From contig JAUVXG010000026.1 in NCBI GenBank assembly GCA_030603685.1, forward strand, positions 1 to 36,544: DNA of 36,544 nt, read 5' to 3'. This document shows, one piece after another, positions 17,081-25,166 of this stretch. The translations under genes and the position numbers were made by a program. A model generated the notes under the pieces. That model had not been told where the DNA came from, did not search any database, and saw only the letters and a list, made by a program, of their open reading frames with translations. Positions within the stretch are counted from its first letter, which is position 1; each line of letters begins with the position of its first letter. The stretch comes from Pleomorphomonas sp. (GTDB lineage: Bacteria; Pseudomonadota; Alphaproteobacteria; Rhizobiales; Pleomorphomonadaceae).

Positions 17081-17093
17081 ACGTAACAGCACC
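17081..17093 (+). promoter_or_regulatory. ACGTAACAGSACC element, SH3 side
   Basis: This is the plus-strand copy, ACGTAACAGCACC, 56 bases before the SH3-protein start. Together with the minus-strand copy it makes an inverted pair 88 bases apart in the divergent intergenic region of the ECF locus. It could be a sigma-factor -35 region, but no matching -10 at a common spacing was found. Confidence 0.4.
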
Positions 17094-17149
17094 ATTCCGA
17101 GTGCTGGCGAACCAAGCCACCCGGACGGCTGAAACAACGGAGTTCACAC

Positions 17150-17587
17150 ATGCACCACGCACTCACGACCATAGTGGCTGGCGTCGCCGGCTTCCTGTTC
17201 GTCACCGGCGCCAACGCCCAGACCTCGGTCACCACCACGGCCCTCAATCTCAGAACCGGGCCGGCCACAGCCTATCCGATCATCGCCACAGTTCCGGCTC
17301 GACAGGCCGTCACCGTCTTCGGTTGCACGGCCGGTCCCGGGTGGTGTGACATCAGATGGGCCGGCTATCGCGGCTGGTTGGCTGCGGCGTATCTAGGGCC
17401 GGTCGCCGCCTATCCGGTGGTCGTCTACGACCCGGTCGGATACCACAACGCCTATTACGTCGGTCAGCCTTATTACGGCGTCGGTCCGGGACTGCCGCCT
17501 CGGATGGCCGCCCGTCGCGACGCGCGGATCGACTACAGGGTTCATCGGCGCATGGATCGGCGCTGGGACCGTTGGACCAGCGACTGA
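17150..17587 (+). CDS. Secreted SH3-domain protein
   Basis: The 145-residue product has a signal peptide (residues 1-23, ending GANA before QTSV). A bacterial SH3 domain spans about residues 27-82 (LNLRTGPATAYPIIATVP, then GWCDIRWAGYRGWLAAAYL). Such domains often bind peptidoglycan or other wall parts. The C-terminal third is Tyr/Gly/Pro-rich and then strongly basic with Arg and Asp (MDRRWDRW). Similar SH3 proteins are common in rhizobia with no assigned role. It is divergent from the EF-hand/ECF operon and shares the inverted motif in the gap, which suggests common control. Confidence 0.82.
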   Translation: MHHALTTIVAGVAGFLFVTGANAQTSVTTTALNLRTGPATAYPIIATVPARQAVTVFGCTAGPGWCDIRWAGYRGWLAAAYLGPVAAYPVVVYDPVGYHNAYYVGQPYYGVGPGLPPRMAARRDARIDYRVHRRMDRRWDRWTSD

Positions 17588-17781
17588 GCTGCCAAAGCCA
17601 GCCGGCAGGGAAGGGCGAGCATTGTTCAGCCGAGGGAGACAATGTGGCAACAATAGGCCGGCTTGTATCTGGGTGAATGGCCTTCTAGATTCCGGCCGAA
17701 CATGGCCGCGCTGTGCGCGGTTAGGACGTCCAGCCTCGTGGCGACGCTGCGAGGCTCGACCTCCGGAAGGAAAGCTTGATC

Positions 17782-18594
17782 ATGGCTGGTCTCGGTCGCC
17801 ACTTTGCCGATCTTCCCACGACTCCCCGCATGCCGACGCTTTTCGTGGGCCACGGCAGCCCGATGAACGCCATCGAGGACACGCGCTATAGCCGCGGCTG
17901 GCGTGAACTCGGCGCCCGACTGCCCGTGCCCAGGGCGATCCTCGTCGTATCCGCCCACTGGATGACGCGCGGTGTCACATTGGTGCACGTGAAGGAGCAT
18001 CCGGTCACCATCCACGACTTCGGCGGCTTTCCGGACGAGTTGTTCGCCCAGCACTATCCGGCGCCAGGGGCTCCGGGATATGCCGAGGCGACCATCGATC
18101 TCGTGAGGAACCACCACATCGAACCTGACGAACGCTGGGGATTGGACCATGGCGCCTGGTCGGTGCTGATCCAGATGTTCCCGAAGGCGGACATTCCCGT
18201 GTTTCAGCTGTCGGTCGATCTCAGCCGTTCCCCCGAGGCGCATTTCGCGCTGGCCGAAGAACTCAAGGCCTTGCGCGAGCGAGGCGTGATGATCATCGGC
18301 TCTGGCAACCTCGTTCACAATCTTCGGGCCATCGCCTGGGGAGGCGGGCCGGCCTACGACTGGGCGGAGGCGTTCGACGCTCGCATGGCCGAGGCGATCG
18401 CCAAGGGCGATTATAAGTCGGTCGTTGACGCACCGAAGCTTGGACGCATCGCCCAGCTGTCGCATCCGACTTTCGAGCATTTCTTCCCGGCTCTCTATCC
18501 GCTGGCCGTTGCCGACAAGGCCGACGAGCTCAGCTTCTTCAACGAGGGCATCGACCTCGGCTCGATCTCCATGCGGTCGTTCATGCTGGCGTGA
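17782..18594 (+). CDS. ygiD: DODA-type extradiol dioxygenase (YgiD-like)
   Basis: This is a class III extradiol ring-cleavage dioxygenase of the 4,5-DOPA dioxygenase group, a single-metal enzyme whose bacterial substrate is usually unknown. The 270-residue protein has metal-binding histidines in FVGHGSPMNA (near the start) and VVSAHWM. Further conserved histidines are in WGLDHGAWSVL and GSGNLVHNLR, and HDFGGFP is also typical. The ATG at 17782 is preceded by GGAAGGAAA. An in-frame TTG at 17776 lies nearer that site and is the alternative start. No aromatic-degradation genes are next to it. It converges with the GNAT gene. Confidence 0.87.
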   Translation: MAGLGRHFADLPTTPRMPTLFVGHGSPMNAIEDTRYSRGWRELGARLPVPRAILVVSAHWMTRGVTLVHVKEHPVTIHDFGGFPDELFAQHYPAPGAPGYAEATIDLVRNHHIEPDERWGLDHGAWSVLIQMFPKADIPVFQLSVDLSRSPEAHFALAEELKALRERGVMIIGSGNLVHNLRAIAWGGGPAYDWAEAFDARMAEAIAKGDYKSVVDAPKLGRIAQLSHPTFEHFFPALYPLAVADKADELSFFNEGIDLGSISMRSFMLA

Positions 18595-18658
18595 TGCCTC
18601 GGTGCAAATCATCGAGGGGAGAACCCGGAGCTGGAAGGACGTCCAGATCTGTGATTCG

Positions 18659-18674
18659 CATAATAGATATTATG
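18659..18674. repeat. AT-rich inverted repeat between convergent genes
   Basis: CATAATA and TATTATG form perfect seven-base arms around two bases. It lies between the 3' ends of the dioxygenase and GNAT genes. Its GC content is low for this chromosome. It has no run of T, so terminator function is doubtful. Confidence 0.45.
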
Positions 18675-18706
18675 GAACCTAATTGTGCCGGCCAAAGCGG
18701 GTGTTC

Positions 18707-19237
18707 TCAGGGACTTCGCAGCGCTGGGCCAAGCCGTGCCATCTGTATGACGTCCCGGTACTCGTCGCCAAAGCGAGCCGCCGCGCGCATTGTGCCCTCG
18801 CGAACGAACCCGCTCGCCTCATAGAGCGCTATGGCCCGGAGGTTGTCGGAGAACACCGTGAGTTCGATCCGACTGAGATCCGATCGCTCGGCGGCGGCAA
18901 TGGCCGTATCGAGCAGCACCTTGCCGAGGCCTTTGCCGCGCCACTCAGGCAACAGCCCGATGCCGAGCCTGCCGACATGGGCCTCGATCTCGAACGAACC
19001 GCGGCAGACGTCGCACCAGCCGACCAGCTTTCCGTCCCCGACGACAGCGAGGTGCGGATTGCCGGCGCCGAGGCTCTCCCGCAGGAACTCGATGGTGCCG
19101 TCCATTGGCGGCGCGTCGACGAATCTCAGATAGCGACGCTCGCGGGCCACGACACCGACCACCGAGTTGAACTCGGCCGCGTCATCGACCGACATTGGAC
19201 GGATGAGAAATTCTCTATCAAGCACGGGCATGCTCAC
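18707..19237 (-). CDS. GNAT-family N-acetyltransferase
   Basis: The 176-residue protein has GNAT motif A, the acetyl-CoA loop in IGLLPEWRGKGLGKVLLDTA (about residues 93-112). Motif B-like LTVFSDNLRAIALYEASGFVREG lies at about 126-148. Substrate is unknown; the family includes amino-terminal, amino-acid and antibiotic acetyltransferases. The start is GTG at 19237 or ATG at 19231; neither has a clear ribosome site. It is divergent from the UPF0314 gene across an AT-rich 98-base gap holding ATTAAA-ATAG-TTTAAT, a perfect dyad at 19239-19254 that may belong to the promoter. Confidence 0.85.
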   Translation of the reverse strand: MSMPVLDREFLIRPMSVDDAAEFNSVVGVVARERRYLRFVDAPPMDGTIEFLRESLGAGNPHLAVVGDGKLVGWCDVCRGSFEIEAHVGRLGIGLLPEWRGKGLGKVLLDTAIAAAERSDLSRIELTVFSDNLRAIALYEASGFVREGTMRAAARFGDEYRDVIQMARLGPALRSP

Positions 19238-19335
19238 TATTAAAATAGTTTAATTTCAATAGATTATTTGCTTTTTTTGAGATAGGCAAGAAAGTACGAT
19301 ATGCAACTTTCCGGCCTTGAATATAGGAGATCTTC

Positions 19336-19929
19336 GTGGCGCCGACCCTCAGGATTCTTCTCCTCGTTATCGCCATTGCCTTCATTGTGCAGGCCGCCGT
19401 TCTCTATGCCATGGGGCAGCCGCCAATCTGTGCTTGTGGCACCGTGCGTCTTTGGACCGGAACCGTTCTCAGCCAGGAGAACTCGCAACAGCTCACCGAC
19501 TGGTACACTCCTTCGCATGTCATTCATGGCATGCTGTTTTTCGCCTTCGGCCGTCTGGTGTTTCGGGGGCACTGGTCTCCGGTCCTGGCAGTGGCCTTGG
19601 CGCTCGGCATCGAAGTCGCTTGGGAGCTCATCGAGAACTCGCCGCCCGTGATCGACCGCTATCGCGAGCAGGCGTTGGCGCAGGGCTACTCCGGCGACAG
19701 CATCCTGAACTCGCTCTCCGATACCCTGGCCATGCTGGTCGGGTTCTGGATCGCGGCCCGGCTGCCCGTTCGTGCAAGCATCGCACTGGCGCTGGCCGCC
19801 GAGTTGTTCACAGGCGTGATGATCCGAGACAACCTGACTCTCAATGTCGTTCAGCTGCTCGTGCCGAGCAAGGCGATCTCCGCATGGCAGGCGGAAGGTG
19901 GCATCTACGGCGCTCCCTCACAGGAGTGA
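19336..19929 (+). CDS. UPF0314 (DUF2585) membrane protein
   Basis: The 197-residue product matches the UPF0314/DUF2585 family of alphaproteobacterial inner-membrane proteins, whose function is not known. It has about five hydrophobic segments: near residues 5-25, 62-80, 84-100, 130-145 and 148-165. Conserved DWYTPSHVIHGMLFF and ALGIEVAWELIENSP are present, followed by GDSILNSLSDTLAM. The start is GTG with AGGAGA five bases before it (19325-19330). It converges on the deoxyribonucleotidase gene with six bases between the stops. Confidence 0.85.
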   Translation: MAPTLRILLLVIAIAFIVQAAVLYAMGQPPICACGTVRLWTGTVLSQENSQQLTDWYTPSHVIHGMLFFAFGRLVFRGHWSPVLAVALALGIEVAWELIENSPPVIDRYREQALAQGYSGDSILNSLSDTLAMLVGFWIAARLPVRASIALALAAELFTGVMIRDNLTLNVVQLLVPSKAISAWQAEGGIYGAPSQE

Positions 19930-19935
19930 GGCCTT

Positions 19936-20487
19936 TCACAGCGCGTCCGGGAAAACCTCCGCCAAGACTTCGATAGCTTCGCTCCAATGGCGAATGCGCG
20001 GATAGCCGGTGACGTTCGCGTTGTGCGGCGAAGAGAAGACGATCCCCTGCCCGCCGAACCGCTGGAAGTGGCGCGCGTTGTCGTCGATCAGGCAATCGGC
20101 GGCGATGATGCTCTTGTCGCCGCAGAAGACGATGTTGAGCGGGTCGACGAACGGGAAATGCCGCCTCAGCCAGAGAAACTTCGGGCCAAGCGAGTTGGGG
20201 AACTCCATGGCCGCCGAAGTGATGAACAGCTCGCAACGGGACGCGATCGCCGAGAGCGCCTCCTGACTGCCGTCGATGACCGATAGCTCGGCAAAGAAGG
20301 CCCCGTCATGCATGGCCTCCCTCAGCGCATCCGCGGCGTCCAGCTCGAGCGTGTCGAAAATCTGTCGACCATGGAGCATCTCCGGGCTCCAGCGTGGTCC
20401 ATGTCGCTCGGTCAACCAGCCCAACATGGCGCCGTACGTGTCCGCGATGACTTCGTCCATGTCGACGGCGACGCGAATGCGCTTCAC
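19936..20487 (-). CDS. 5'(3')-deoxyribonucleotidase-like HAD phosphatase
   Basis: This HAD-superfamily enzyme resembles the 5'(3')-deoxyribonucleotidase (NT5C) group that dephosphorylates nucleotides. The 183-residue protein starts MKRIRVAVDMDEVIADTYG, with the nucleophile and acid/base aspartates in DMDEV. It has the motif II residue in LFITSAAME, a lysine in GDKSIIAADCLIDDNA, and acidic residues IDDN for motif IV. The start is GTG with GGGAGAGG a few bases before. It is divergent from purC across 153 bases. Exact substrate is inferred from family only. Confidence 0.8.
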   Translation of the reverse strand: MKRIRVAVDMDEVIADTYGAMLGWLTERHGPRWSPEMLHGRQIFDTLELDAADALREAMHDGAFFAELSVIDGSQEALSAIASRCELFITSAAMEFPNSLGPKFLWLRRHFPFVDPLNIVFCGDKSIIAADCLIDDNARHFQRFGGQGIVFSSPHNANVTGYPRIRHWSEAIEVLAEVFPDAL

Positions 20488-20640
20488 GATCCCTCTCCCT
20501 GACAGCCTGTCGTATGAATCGAATCAATCTATGCTCGACGGGTTCAGATGTGCAAGTTCGGCTTAAAGTTTCTTCCATGATGTTCTATTGAGCGGCCAGC
20601 AGGTAGCCGCTTTGCGGCCCCGTCCGTCAAGGAGGCACCG

Positions 20641-21597
20641 ATGGCCCTCGACCGCGTTCTCGCCGACGCCTTTGTTCCCGAACTGCCGAACTACTACAAA
20701 GGCAAGGTGCGCGAGAATTACGACCTGCCGGATGGCAGCCGCATCATCATCGCCACCGATCGCATCAGCGCCTTCGATCGCGTGCTGGCGGCCATTCCCT
20801 TCAAGGGGCAGGTCCTGACGCAGACCGCGCGTTTCTGGTTCGACGCGACCGGCGACATCTGCCCCAATCATGTCATCGCTTACCCCGACCCCAATGTCGT
20901 GATCGGTCGACGGCTCGACATTCTTCCAGTCGAAGTGATCGTGCGCGGCTATCTCGCCGGCACCACCAGCACATCGGTGCTGACCAAGTATCGGGCCGGC
21001 GAGCGGCACATGTACGGGCTGACGCTGCCCGACGGCCTCCACGACAACGAGAAGCTCCCCTCCCCGATCCTGACTCCCACCAGCAAGGCCTTCGACGGCG
21101 GCCACGACGAACCGCTGAGCGGCGAGGAGATCGTGGCCAAGAAGCTGTTGACGCCCGAGCAATGGGCCACGGTGTCCGAATATGCGCTGAAGCTATATGC
21201 GCGTGGCGCCGAGATCGCCGCCGCTCACGGCCTCATCCTGGCCGATACCAAGTACGAGTTCGGGCTCGACGGCAACGGCACGATCGTACTGGCCGATGAG
21301 ATCCACACCCCCGATTCGAGCCGCTACTGGATTGCCGCCTCCTATGCCGAGGACTTCGCGGCAGGCCGGCGTCCGAAGAGCTTCGACAAGGACTTCATCC
21401 GTGCATGGGTGGGAGCGCGTTGCGATCCTTACAAGGATCCCATCCCCGAAATCCCCGAAAGCCTGATAGCCGAGACCTCAAAGGTCTACATCGACGCTTT
21501 CGAGGCAATTACCGGCACGAGTTTCCTGCCGGACCTTTCCGGCGAGACGCCTCTCGCGCGGGTGAGATCAAACCTGGCCCCGTATTTCGTTCGTTAG
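20641..21597 (+). CDS. purC: SAICAR synthetase
   Basis: This purine-pathway enzyme (phosphoribosylaminoimidazole-succinocarboxamide synthase) joins aspartate to CAIR with ATP. The 318-residue protein is the longer bacterial/yeast form. It begins with [15 protein letters not shown] (the ATP loop), [23 protein letters not shown], and [32 protein letters not shown], all family hallmarks. AAGGAGG precedes the ATG. It stands alone, so it is not in a pur operon here. Some rhizobia carry a second, shorter purC elsewhere, so this may be one of two. Confidence 0.95.
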   Translation: MALDRVLADAFVPELPNYYKGKVRENYDLPDGSRIIIATDRISAFDRVLAAIPFKGQVLTQTARFWFDATGDICPNHVIAYPDPNVVIGRRLDILPVEVIVRGYLAGTTSTSVLTKYRAGERHMYGLTLPDGLHDNEKLPSPILTPTSKAFDGGHDEPLSGEEIVAKKLLTPEQWATVSEYALKLYARGAEIAAAHGLILADTKYEFGLDGNGTIVLADEIHTPDSSRYWIAASYAEDFAAGRRPKSFDKDFIRAWVGARCDPYKDPIPEIPESLIAETSKVYIDAFEAITGTSFLPDLSGETPLARVRSNLAPYFVR

Positions 21598-21734
21598 CCA
21601 GGTGCGGGGCACGGCGGCCGGTGACGGGCGGGTCAACTGGCAACCTCCTGTGAACCAATCCCGGGTTATGCTACTGTCAGATTTGACTAATACGGCCTGG
21701 GCCGCCGTAGCGACACTGGGGTTGGGGCAGAATC

Positions 21735-22160
21735 ATGGGGCAGATCGCCAGCGGAGCCACTCCGCTCGATGACAATCCGGGCCTGAAAAGAGCGCTCGAC
21801 ACACTGGAAAAGCTGACTTCGGTGCTTCGAAAGCCCGAACCGGTCCGTGCCATAGCCTCCGAAAACCCCGTGCACGCCTTGCAGGCGACCACGGAAGCGG
21901 CGTTTGCAGCAGCACCGTCCGACGACGCGGAGCCGACGCCTGCTCCCGGTCGGAAAGCAAAGCCGGCAGCCTCCGCCACGCCAACGCTGCTGTCGATGAA
22001 GCAGGCCTCAGCCATGACCACGCTTTCGGTGTCGTCGATCAAGCGCATGATGGCCGCCGGCACCTTTCCCAAGCCGGTCAGGCTTGGCGAGAGCCGTATC
22101 GCTTTCGTCGACGCCGAAATCCACGCCTGGGTGCGTGCTCGGATCGCCGAACGGGGCTGA
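21735..22160 (+). CDS. AlpA-like helix-turn-helix protein with long N-terminal tail
   Basis: The C-terminal part (about residues 82-141) looks like an AlpA/MerR-type helix-turn-helix: LLSMKQASAMTTLSVSSIKRMMAAGTFPKPVRLGESRIAFVDAEIHAWVRARI. Such domains are best known from phage regulators of excision. Here the first 80 residues are Ala/Pro-rich and low in complexity, and the gene is not next to an integrase or other phage gene. The ATG follows GGGGCAG. The function is unknown beyond probable DNA binding. The stop is two bases from the 3' end of the converging IclR gene. Confidence 0.75.
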   Translation: MGQIASGATPLDDNPGLKRALDTLEKLTSVLRKPEPVRAIASENPVHALQATTEAAFAAAPSDDAEPTPAPGRKAKPAASATPTLLSMKQASAMTTLSVSSIKRMMAAGTFPKPVRLGESRIAFVDAEIHAWVRARIAERG

Positions 22161-22162
22161 GT

Positions 22163-22954
22163 TCAAGCCTCCCGAACCTCTTGCGAGACGGCACTTGCGG
22201 CATTGCGGACCAATCCGGCCAGCGTCTCGTAACGCTCCGGCGTGATCATGTCTGCCTGACCGACGGTGGCTATGGCGGCCACCACACGGTTGCGACCATC
22301 GAACACCGGCGCGGCGATGCAGGACGTGTCGTCGAGGACCTCACGATCATCAAGAGCCCAGCCGCGCTGCCGTATCAGCTCGAGTTCCCGACGCATGGCG
22401 TCCGGCGACGCGATGGAGCGTGGTGTCGCCTTCGTCCAGTCGAGATCGGCGAGAAGACGCATTCTGTCCGTTTCGTCGAGGAAGGCCTGTAGCGCCTTGC
22501 CCGTTGCCGCCCGGTTCAGGGGCCAGCGCATGCCTTCGTATCCTGCGCAGCGAGCGTCGCCACCGGGGCGCGCACTGGCGAGAACCACGGCGTCCCGTCC
22601 CTCGAACGTGGCGATCTCGCAACGGAATCCCGACTGACCGGCCAATAGTTCCAAATGCTTGAGCGAAAGGCTGTCGATGGTTCTCTGCCGCATTCCGAGA
22701 GATCCGAGCTCGCAGATCTTCGGCCCCAGCACAAATCGGCCATCGGCTTGAAGCTGGACGGCGCTGATGTCCACAAGTGCCTTGAGAAGTTGATGTGTCG
22801 TGCTCTTCGGGAGATCGAGCGTCTTTTGAATCGTCGAAAAAGCCAGTCTGCCGCGACGCCCGATCAGGTCGAGAATCATCACCGCCTTTCGCAATGACGG
22901 AACGGCAACCGCGCGGCGCGATGCGGCTGTATCTTTACCTTCTTCACGGACCAT
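22163..22954 (-). CDS. IclR-family transcriptional regulator
   Basis: The 263-residue protein has an N-terminal winged helix (LRKAVMILDLIGRRGRLAFSTIQKTLDLPKSTTHQLLKAL, about residues 22-61). A GAF-like IclR effector domain follows (RAATGKALQAFL near 148, DDTSCIAAPVFDGRNRVVAAIATVG near 206-230). It is divergent from the EamA transporter gene across 271 bases and so may control it, as well as itself. The palindrome TTGTCA-TCGG-TGACAA at 22972-22987 lies 17 bases before its start codon. The effector is unknown. Confidence 0.88.
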   Translation of the reverse strand: MVREEGKDTAASRRAVAVPSLRKAVMILDLIGRRGRLAFSTIQKTLDLPKSTTHQLLKALVDISAVQLQADGRFVLGPKICELGSLGMRQRTIDSLSLKHLELLAGQSGFRCEIATFEGRDAVVLASARPGGDARCAGYEGMRWPLNRAATGKALQAFLDETDRMRLLADLDWTKATPRSIASPDAMRRELELIRQRGWALDDREVLDDTSCIAAPVFDGRNRVVAAIATVGQADMITPERYETLAGLVRNAASAVSQEVREA

Positions 22955-22971
22955 TGCCCGCCCTCATAGAA

Positions 22972-22987
22972 TTGTCATCGGTGACAA
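22972..22987. promoter_or_regulatory. Palindrome upstream of IclR gene
   Basis: TTGTCA and TGACAA are perfect arms around TCGG. The site is in the IclR-EamA divergent gap, close to the IclR start, where autoregulatory operators often lie. No copy was noticed near the EamA start. Confidence 0.45.
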
Positions 22988-23225
22988 GCTTACGACGTGC
23001 GGGAAAACCGGCCATCCGTGGCGACACGTGGATATGTACAAAAAGTCGCATTCGTTGAAGGACAATGCCGGATGCCGACGGGAAATTCGCTTGCGCCCAA
23101 GACCGACTCCTTGCACAAACCACCCAGCCGGCGATCGTTCCGCTTCTTGCCGCCTTGTCTTTTCCTTCCTGCCAGGGGTTTGAACGGTCCGGTGGAAACG
23201 TCGGTCTGAACCCCGGAGCAGCCAA

Positions 23226-24164
23226 ATGCCAACCCTTCCCGAAGCGTCTGGAGAGGCGCCGTCGCAGCCGTCTCGGGACACGGAGCGGACTTTGCTGGCC
23301 ATTCTGCTGGTCGTTGGCTCGACGATCTTCTTCGCCGGAGGTGACGTTGGTGCCAAGCTGATGAAGGAAACGGCCCCCGCCCAGCTCGCGACGTGGTTTC
23401 GCTATTTCGTGCTTTTTCTCGTCGCGTTTCCCTGGGCCCTGTCATCCCGCGGCCTGTCTGTGTTTCGTCCGGCAAGCTATCGCCTGCAGATCGGTCGCGG
23501 CCTGGCTGCCGTGGCCTCCACCAGTTTTTTCATCTTGGGCTTGGCCTACCTCGACGTTCCCTCCAACACGGCTATCCATTTCATATCTCCCATCATCGTG
23601 ATGGTGCTTTCCATCTTCGTTCTGGGAGAGATGGTCGGGATTCGTCGCTGGCTGGCGGCGGTGGTCGGGTTTGCCGGCGTGTTGCTGATCGTTCGGCCGG
23701 GCACCGACAGCTTTCAAATCGCAGCCCTCTTCCCACTCGGATCGGCGACGGCCTGGGCATTGGGGGCGCTTTTCACCCGCCTCATGAAGAGCGAACCGAC
23801 TGAAGTCACGTTCATGTGGACCGGCATGATCGGCCTTGGCGTATCGACGCTTTTGGTCCTGCCCGTGTTCCACATCCCCACCGGCCGCGAACTCATCTAC
23901 GGAATCGGCGGCTCCTTGAGCTTTACGCTGGCTCACATGCTGTTCATTTCCGGCTTGAAACTGGCGCCGCTCTCGCTGCTGGCGCCCATCACCTACGTGC
24001 AGCTGGTGTCAGCCGGTATTCTGTCCTATCTGTTCTTCGGCGATTTCCCGAGCTATTATACGTTGTTAGGGTCGGCACTCATTGCTGGTTCGGGCCTGTA
24101 CTCGGCTCACCGCGAGCGGATCCGGCAGAGAATGCCTGCGATGCCGGCACCACCCGTGCAATAG
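23226..24164 (+). CDS. EamA/DMT-family membrane transporter
   Basis: The 312-residue protein has about ten hydrophobic segments in two EamA repeats. The first repeat runs from TLLAILLVVGSTIFFAGGDVGAK to IRRWLAAVVGFAGVLLIVRP. The second runs from ALFPLGSATAWALGALF to LLGSALIAGSGLYSAHRE. This is the layout of the drug/metabolite transporter superfamily, usually metabolite exporters; the substrate cannot be told. GGAGCAG stands seven bases before the ATG. The first 20 residues are polar and cytoplasmic. It is divergent from the IclR regulator. Confidence 0.88.
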   Translation: MPTLPEASGEAPSQPSRDTERTLLAILLVVGSTIFFAGGDVGAKLMKETAPAQLATWFRYFVLFLVAFPWALSSRGLSVFRPASYRLQIGRGLAAVASTSFFILGLAYLDVPSNTAIHFISPIIVMVLSIFVLGEMVGIRRWLAAVVGFAGVLLIVRPGTDSFQIAALFPLGSATAWALGALFTRLMKSEPTEVTFMWTGMIGLGVSTLLVLPVFHIPTGRELIYGIGGSLSFTLAHMLFISGLKLAPLSLLAPITYVQLVSAGILSYLFFGDFPSYYTLLGSALIAGSGLYSAHRERIRQRMPAMPAPPVQ

Positions 24165-24288
24165 CGGTCCGCGCCTCGCTTCGTCTGGACGGAACCATCA
24201 AGCGCAATCTTCGTTTGTTGTATGCGGCGCTGTCGGACTCCTGTTCTTCGGTGCTTTTGCAACTCAGCAAGCGATAGGAGAACACCCT

Positions 24289-24606
24289 ATGAAGCGATCT
24301 TCAGTTATTTGGGTCGTCATTGCGGTCATCGTGGTGATTGGCGCTATCGTCTACTTCTCGGGCAACACCGGCACCACCACGCCTCCACCGCCTGCCACCT
24401 CCAGCGCGCCTGCGACCCCCGTCGAGCCTGCACCGGCGACCCCTGCGCCTGCGACCCCCGCCGAGCCTGCTCCCGCCACGCCGGCCGCTCCGGTGACCAC
24501 CGCGCCTGAAACTCCGGCTGCTCCCGCCGAGCCGGCAACTCCGGCGCCGACCACGCCTGAGACGACGCCGGCCGCTCCGGCCACGCCGCCCGCCACAACG
24601 CCCTGA
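24289..24606 (+). CDS. Pro/Ala/Thr-rich membrane-anchored protein
   Basis: I do not recognise a family. The 105-residue product has a basic start (MKRSS) and one hydrophobic span (about residues 6-23). A 75-residue tail made almost only of Pro, Ala, Thr and Glu follows, with irregular PATP and PAEPA units, and no globular domain. It may be a membrane-anchored spacer on the periplasmic side. AGGAG at 24276-24280 lies eight bases before the ATG. The open frame continues upstream to 24082 but that overlaps the EamA gene and is not protein-like. Tandem PATP-like units make the DNA prone to slippage, so lengths may vary between strains. Confidence 0.65.
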   Translation: MKRSSVIWVVIAVIVVIGAIVYFSGNTGTTTPPPPATSSAPATPVEPAPATPAPATPAEPAPATPAAPVTTAPETPAAPAEPATPAPTTPETTPAAPATPPATTP

Positions 24607-24658
24607 CGTCCGTTGTCTCGACTGATCGTCGAGCCAGGGATTTGTCGGCTATGAACGC

Positions 24659-24690
24659 AAAAAATCGGCGCCCTGATGAGGCGCCGATTT
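24659..24690 (-). terminator. Intrinsic terminator for the 24.7-25.1 kb gene
   Basis: A perfect 11-bp stem (AAATCGGCGCC at 24662-24672 with GGCGCCGATTT at 24680-24690) closes a seven-base loop. On the minus strand it is followed by six T, fitting the gene that ends at 24709. On the plus strand it may weakly stop the 24289 gene, so it can act both ways. Confidence 0.85.
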
Positions 24691-24708
24691 CATTTGAACG
24701 AACGGAGT

Positions 24709-25140
24709 TCAGAGCGTGCGGTCGATAGCCGAGGTACGGGGTGTTCCGCCCGTTCCCTCCCAAGCGTCGATCATCGCCTGCATGCGCATGGCGAACTCCT
24801 GGCTGTCCTGAACAACCGCGGTATTGCCGGGCGAGTCGACAGGCTGCTCCGTCGGCTTGCTTTGATCCGACATCAACACGTCGAAGCCGGACACCTGATC
24901 GAGTGGACTGGTCTTGACGGTGTTCGCCTTGGTCAAGGAGTTGGCCGAAGCCGCTCCTCTACCCTGCTCTTCGTACTTGTCCGTTGCCGTCTCGACGGCG
25001 TTGCCATCGGTCTTCTCGGCGACCTTGACGGCCTTCTCTGCGCTGAGGTCGGTTGTCGTCGACTGGTTCTGCTCGCTCGGCGTTCTCGGCACCGGCGAGG
25101 TCACACCGGTAAGGACCGGTTTTACGCTCCCGATATCCAT
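24709..25140 (-). CDS. Unrecognised polar protein
   Basis: The 143-residue product has no signal peptide or membrane span. It is rich in Thr, Ser, Glu and Lys and is probably mostly unstructured except for a C-terminal helix (FAMRMQAMIDAWEG). It begins MDIGSVKPV, faintly like the start of FlaG-type flagellar proteins, but the conserved FlaG C-terminus is missing, so I do not assign it. Expression signals are good: AAAGGACAG before the ATG, a strong intrinsic terminator after the stop, and two palindromes upstream. It is a genuine gene of unknown role. Confidence 0.65.
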   Translation of the reverse strand: MDIGSVKPVLTGVTSPVPRTPSEQNQSTTTDLSAEKAVKVAEKTDGNAVETATDKYEEQGRGAASANSLTKANTVKTSPLDQVSGFDVLMSDQSKPTEQPVDSPGNTAVVQDSQEFAMRMQAMIDAWEGTGGTPRTSAIDRTL

Positions 25141-25166
25141 GATCTGTCCTTTCGCGCCGGATAGCG

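Noticed and set aside
16980-17111. SigF-type promoter GTAAC-N16-CGAA
   Set aside because: CGAA occurs 19 bases after GTAACA on the SH3 side and not at all on the EF-hand side, so the spacing does not fit.
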